Below are positions 5,947-8,382 of a stretch of 8,382 bases of DNA, piece by piece. The stretch is from a bacterium (GTDB taxonomy: Bacteria; Desulfobacterota; GWC2-55-46), in contig SCQA01000195.1 of assembly GCA_004298725.1 (NCBI GenBank), positions 1 through 8,382 of the forward strand, in the 5' to 3' direction. The notes below the pieces were generated by a model. That model ran no database searches. It saw nothing but the letters and a program-made list of their open reading frames with translations, and was not told where the DNA came from. A program made the position numbers and the translations under genes. How positions within the stretch are numbered: position 1 is the stretch's first letter; each line of letters opens with the position of its first letter.

Positions 5947-8382
5947 ATGAAGAAGTTATTTATCTGCATTTTATTATTATTTTTGTATTCCAACGCTTTG
6001 GCTAAGGACGGCGCCGACTCGCTTATAAGCCCGGGCGAACTTGCGAGCGCTCACGCGAAGTTTGAAGGCATCACGAATTGCACCAAGTGCCACAGGCTTG
6101 GCGGTGGGTTGCCTGATGGTAAATGCCTTGACTGCCATGAAAAACTCGATAGACAGATAAAAAACAAACAGGGCCTCCATGCCAAATTCAAGGAGTCGTG
6201 CGTAAGCTGTCACCCGGACCACAAGGGTAGAAAATACAAGATGATTTCCGTGGAAAAGGACAAGTTCAACCACGACAGAACCGATTATCCGCTGAAAGAC
6301 AAGCACGCTGACGTTAAGTGCAATAAATGCCATAAAACCGAGGGCGTGTGGACCGGATTGAAGCAGAACTGCAACTTCTGCCATGACGACAAGCACAAGA
6401 AACAGCTAAGTCAGGAATGCGACCGTTGCCATAACTTCAAAGGCTGGAAGGACATTGACAAGTTCAAGCACAACGTTGATTCCGTGTACAGCCTTACCGG
6501 AAAACATTTTGAAGTAAAATGCGAAAAATGCCACGTAAGCGGGCGTTTCAAGCCTATTGAAAACAAGAAGTGCGACGACTGTCACAAGGACGAGCATAAG
6601 AAGCAGTTTGCGGGCAGGAGATGCGACGCGTGCCACACGACAAAGGCTTGGAAGACTACGTCTTTTGCCCATAATTCGCCGGAGTACAAGGGCTACAGGC
6701 TTGAAGGAAAGCATTTGAAAGTCGCTTGCGCGAAGTGCCACGCGGACGGCAAATTCAAGCCCGTGGAGCACGCAAAGTGCCTTGATTGCCATAAGGATAC
6801 GCACAAAAAACAATTTGTTGGAAAGACCTGCGAGTCGTGCCATAACACAAACGGCTGGAAGACGCTTGCCTTTGACCACAATTCGCCGGAGTACAAGGGC
6901 TACAAGCTTGACGGCAAGCATTTAAAGACGCCTTGCGAAAAATGTCATGTGAACGGCCGCTTCAAGCCCATAGAATATAAAAAATGCGACGACTGCCATA
7001 AGGACGAGCATAAGAAGCAGTTTATCGGAAAGACTTGCCAGTCATGCCATTCTACGAAAAGCTGGAAGACCACGTCTTTTGACCACAATTCGCCGGAGTA
7101 CAAGGGCTACAGGCTTGAAGGCAAGCATATAAAGACGCCCTGCGACAAATGTCATGTAAACGGCCGCTTCAAGCCCGTTGAATACAAAAAATGCGACAAC
7201 TGCCACAAGGATGAGCATAAGAAGCAGTTTACAGGGAAGCCATGCGACCTTTGCCACACGCCAAACAGCTGGAAGACGACATTTTTTGAGCATAATTCGC
7301 CGACGTACCGGGGATATAAGCTTGAGGGCAAGCATGTAAAGACTCCGTGCGACAAATGCCATATTGACGGCAAGTACAGGCCGATAGATACCGTCTGCCA
7401 GAATTGCCATAAGAAGGACGATACGCATAAAGGAGAGCTTGGCTTGGTTTGTTCAAAATGCCATATCCCCTTTGATTGGAAAAAGTCGACGCTGAATCAC
7501 AATCTGCAAACCAAGTTCCCTCTTATAGGAAAGCATACTGATACCGATTGCGCTAAGTGCCATAAGAACAAGGTATATAAGACTAAAGCGGAAAAGTGCC
7601 TTGACTGCCACAAAGACACGCATAAGGGCGAGTTCAAGGAAGAGTGCAGTTCATGTCATACGCAGTCTAACTGGGAGCCGAGGAAGTTCGACCACAAAAA
7701 GAGGACTGGAACCGAGCTTTACGGAGTCCATCTTGACGCCGTCTGCTCGAACTGCCATCTGACAAAGGCGGATTATAAGCAGGTAAACCGTTACTGCAAT
7801 CAATGCCACGTTGACCCGCATTTTAACCAGTTCGGCATGGTTGAATGCAGTAAGTGCCATTCTCAGCACGCATGGACTCCAACGCAGTTCAAACATAACG
7901 CCACGGGTTTCCCCCTTCTCGGCAGGCACCGCGCGGCGGATTGTCAGGATTGCCATAAGGACAGGTTTTACAGAAATGTCACCCAGACCTGCTACACATG
8001 CCATGAAAAAGAGTATTTGTCCGCGCCGGGGCATATAGCAAATGGTTTTGGCACCGACTGCGTAGGCTGTCACGTCGTCACGTTCACCACATGGGCTTTC
8101 AGGCATCCGGGCCAGACATCGGGTTGTGCAAGTTGCCATTTGAACGCAAGGCCGGCAACTCACGCCAATAATCCGGCCACCTATCCGACTACTTGCGAGC
8201 TTTGCCACATCTCTACGTCTACTTGGATGGCGCGCAGGCATACATCGGCAAGCTCAAGTTGTTCAACTTGCCATCTAACATACAGTACGCCCGCAAGGCC
8301 CGCTGACCACACGACAAACAACTGGACTACCTGCGAAACATGCCACAGGTCAACGTCAGCGTGGGCATTCACCCACCCGACT
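5947..8382 (+). CDS. Giant exported multiheme cytochrome c (at least 34 hemes), 3' end outside window
   Basis: The frame is open for 812 codons to the window edge without a stop. A signal peptide (MKKLFICILLLFLYSNALA, likely cut after residue 19) sends it to the periplasm or beyond. I count 34 CxxCH motifs, the first at C45 and the last at C799. Hemes 1-30 fall in ten triheme modules; nine begin at H109, 175, 242, 311, 380, 449, 518, 583 and 650, and the modules at 242-517 are exactly 69 aa each. A typical module reads H-N-S-P-E-Y, GKH, CxKCH, KCxDCHKDxHKKQF, CxxCH, WKT, FxH, with three extra His for three hemes, as in bis-His class III (c3/c7) cytochromes. From H720 it changes to 45-aa diheme modules rich in Ser, Thr and Ala (H720, H765, H810). 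Known Geobacter dodecaheme c7 polymers have four triheme units, so this is far longer. ATG 5947 follows AGGAG (5938-5942) by 4 bases; an in-frame ATG at 5923 lacks such a site. Maturation would need the Ccm or Ccs system. Confidence 0.97.
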   Translation, partial: MKKLFICILLLFLYSNALAKDGADSLISPGELASAHAKFEGITNCTKCHRLGGGLPDGKCLDCHEKLDRQIKNKQGLHAKFKESCVSCHPDHKGRKYKMISVEKDKFNHDRTDYPLKDKHADVKCNKCHKTEGVWTGLKQNCNFCHDDKHKKQLSQECDRCHNFKGWKDIDKFKHNVDSVYSLTGKHFEVKCEKCHVSGRFKPIENKKCDDCHKDEHKKQFAGRRCDACHTTKAWKTTSFAHNSPEYKGYRLEGKHLKVACAKCHADGKFKPVEHAKCLDCHKDTHKKQFVGKTCESCHNTNGWKTLAFDHNSPEYKGYKLDGKHLKTPCEKCHVNGRFKPIEYKKCDDCHKDEHKKQFIGKTCQSCHSTKSWKTTSFDHNSPEYKGYRLEGKHIKTPCDKCHVNGRFKPVEYKKCDNCHKDEHKKQFTGKPCDLCHTPNSWKTTFFEHNSPTYRGYKLEGKHVKTPCDKCHIDGKYRPIDTVCQNCHKKDDTHKGELGLVCSKCHIPFDWKKSTLNHNLQTKFPLIGKHTDTDCAKCHKNKVYKTKAEKCLDCHKDTHKGEFKEECSSCHTQSNWEPRKFDHKKRTGTELYGVHLDAVCSNCHLTKADYKQVNRYCNQCHVDPHFNQFGMVECSKCHSQHAWTPTQFKHNATGFPLLGRHRAADCQDCHKDRFYRNVTQTCYTCHEKEYLSAPGHIANGFGTDCVGCHVVTFTTWAFRHPGQTSGCASCHLNARPATHANNPATYPTTCELCHISTSTWMARRHTSASSSCSTCHLTYSTPARPADHTTNNWTTCETCHRSTSAWAFTHPT
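6670..7497 (+). repeat. Four exact-phase 207-bp tandem repeats inside the cytochrome gene
   Basis: The CAY-AAT-TCG-CCG words at 6670, 6877, 7084 and 7291 are each 207 bases apart, and the next module start (7498) keeps the phase. Long stretches are nearly identical in DNA, for example the GACGAGCATAAGAAGCAGTT word near 6590, 7004 and 7210. Modules on either side (198, 201, 195, 201 bases) share the protein pattern but not the DNA. This points to recent tandem duplication or gene conversion within an older array. Confidence 0.9.
8104..8382 (+). repeat. 45-aa (135-bp) diheme modules at the end of the visible cytochrome
   Basis: H720, H765 and H810 (8104, 8239, 8374) are exactly 45 codons apart, as are the following CxxCH at C727 and C772. 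Each unit has two CxxCH and two extra His (xRH or xTH, and ATH or ADH), with TTCExCHxSTxxW between. The third unit is cut by the window edge, so the array continues downstream. Confidence 0.85.

Noticed and set aside
6670..7497. Regularly spaced repeats considered as a CRISPR array
   Set aside because: The 207-bp units are in-frame coding modules with CxxCH motifs and no repeat-spacer pattern.
5977..8241. Long open frames on the minus strand (5977-6396, 6406-6921, 7042-7428, 7651-8241) with hydrophobic, mutually similar products
   Set aside because: They are mirror images of the repeated Cys-x-x-Cys-His codons on the + strand; they have no ribosome sites, and their repeat period equals that of the cytochrome.

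Overview
The window comes from a bacterium: it has bacterial tRNAs with encoded CCA ends, sigma70-type promoters, intrinsic terminators and Shine-Dalgarno sites. GC content is moderate. A very large c-type multiheme cytochrome beside a b-type membrane cytochrome, a TPR-tailed PMT/TMTC-like membrane protein and scattered REP-like palindromes suggest an anaerobic, respiratory, electron-transferring lineage such as Nitrospirota or Desulfobacterota. That placement is inference from gene content and cannot be proved here.

Left part (1-1570): a G-rich stretch with a canonical G-quadruplex pattern, then a membrane-anchored divergent polysaccharide deacetylase (YibQ family). A cold-shock protein gene follows, with its own promoter, a leader of about 145 nt holding a complete terminator-like hairpin, and a strong terminator behind it.

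Middle (1570-2800): non-coding apart from two tRNA genes, Lys(TTT) and Glu(TTC). It holds a REP-like palindrome, a clear tRNA promoter, an 18-bp tandem repeat and a tRNA-Glu 3' end duplicated 173 bp downstream. The 173-bp insert between tRNA and terminator is rich in small hairpins and looks like the scar or minimal form of an element that used the tRNA end as its attachment site.

Right part (2800-8382): a 576-aa polytopic membrane protein of the PMT/TMTC type with four C-terminal TPRs, then a probable two-gene electron-transfer operon. Its first gene encodes a membrane cytochrome b with two H-x13-H helices, the pattern expected for two stacked b hemes. The second encodes an exported multiheme cytochrome c that is still open at the window end. 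Its 812 visible residues hold 34 CxxCH motifs: ten triheme modules of about 64-70 aa, four of them exactly 69 aa, then 45-aa diheme modules. In the regular modules the non-CxxCH histidines equal the hemes in number, so bis-His ligation is predicted. The simplest reading is that the b-type protein passes electrons between the quinone pool and a long periplasmic or extracellular heme wire.
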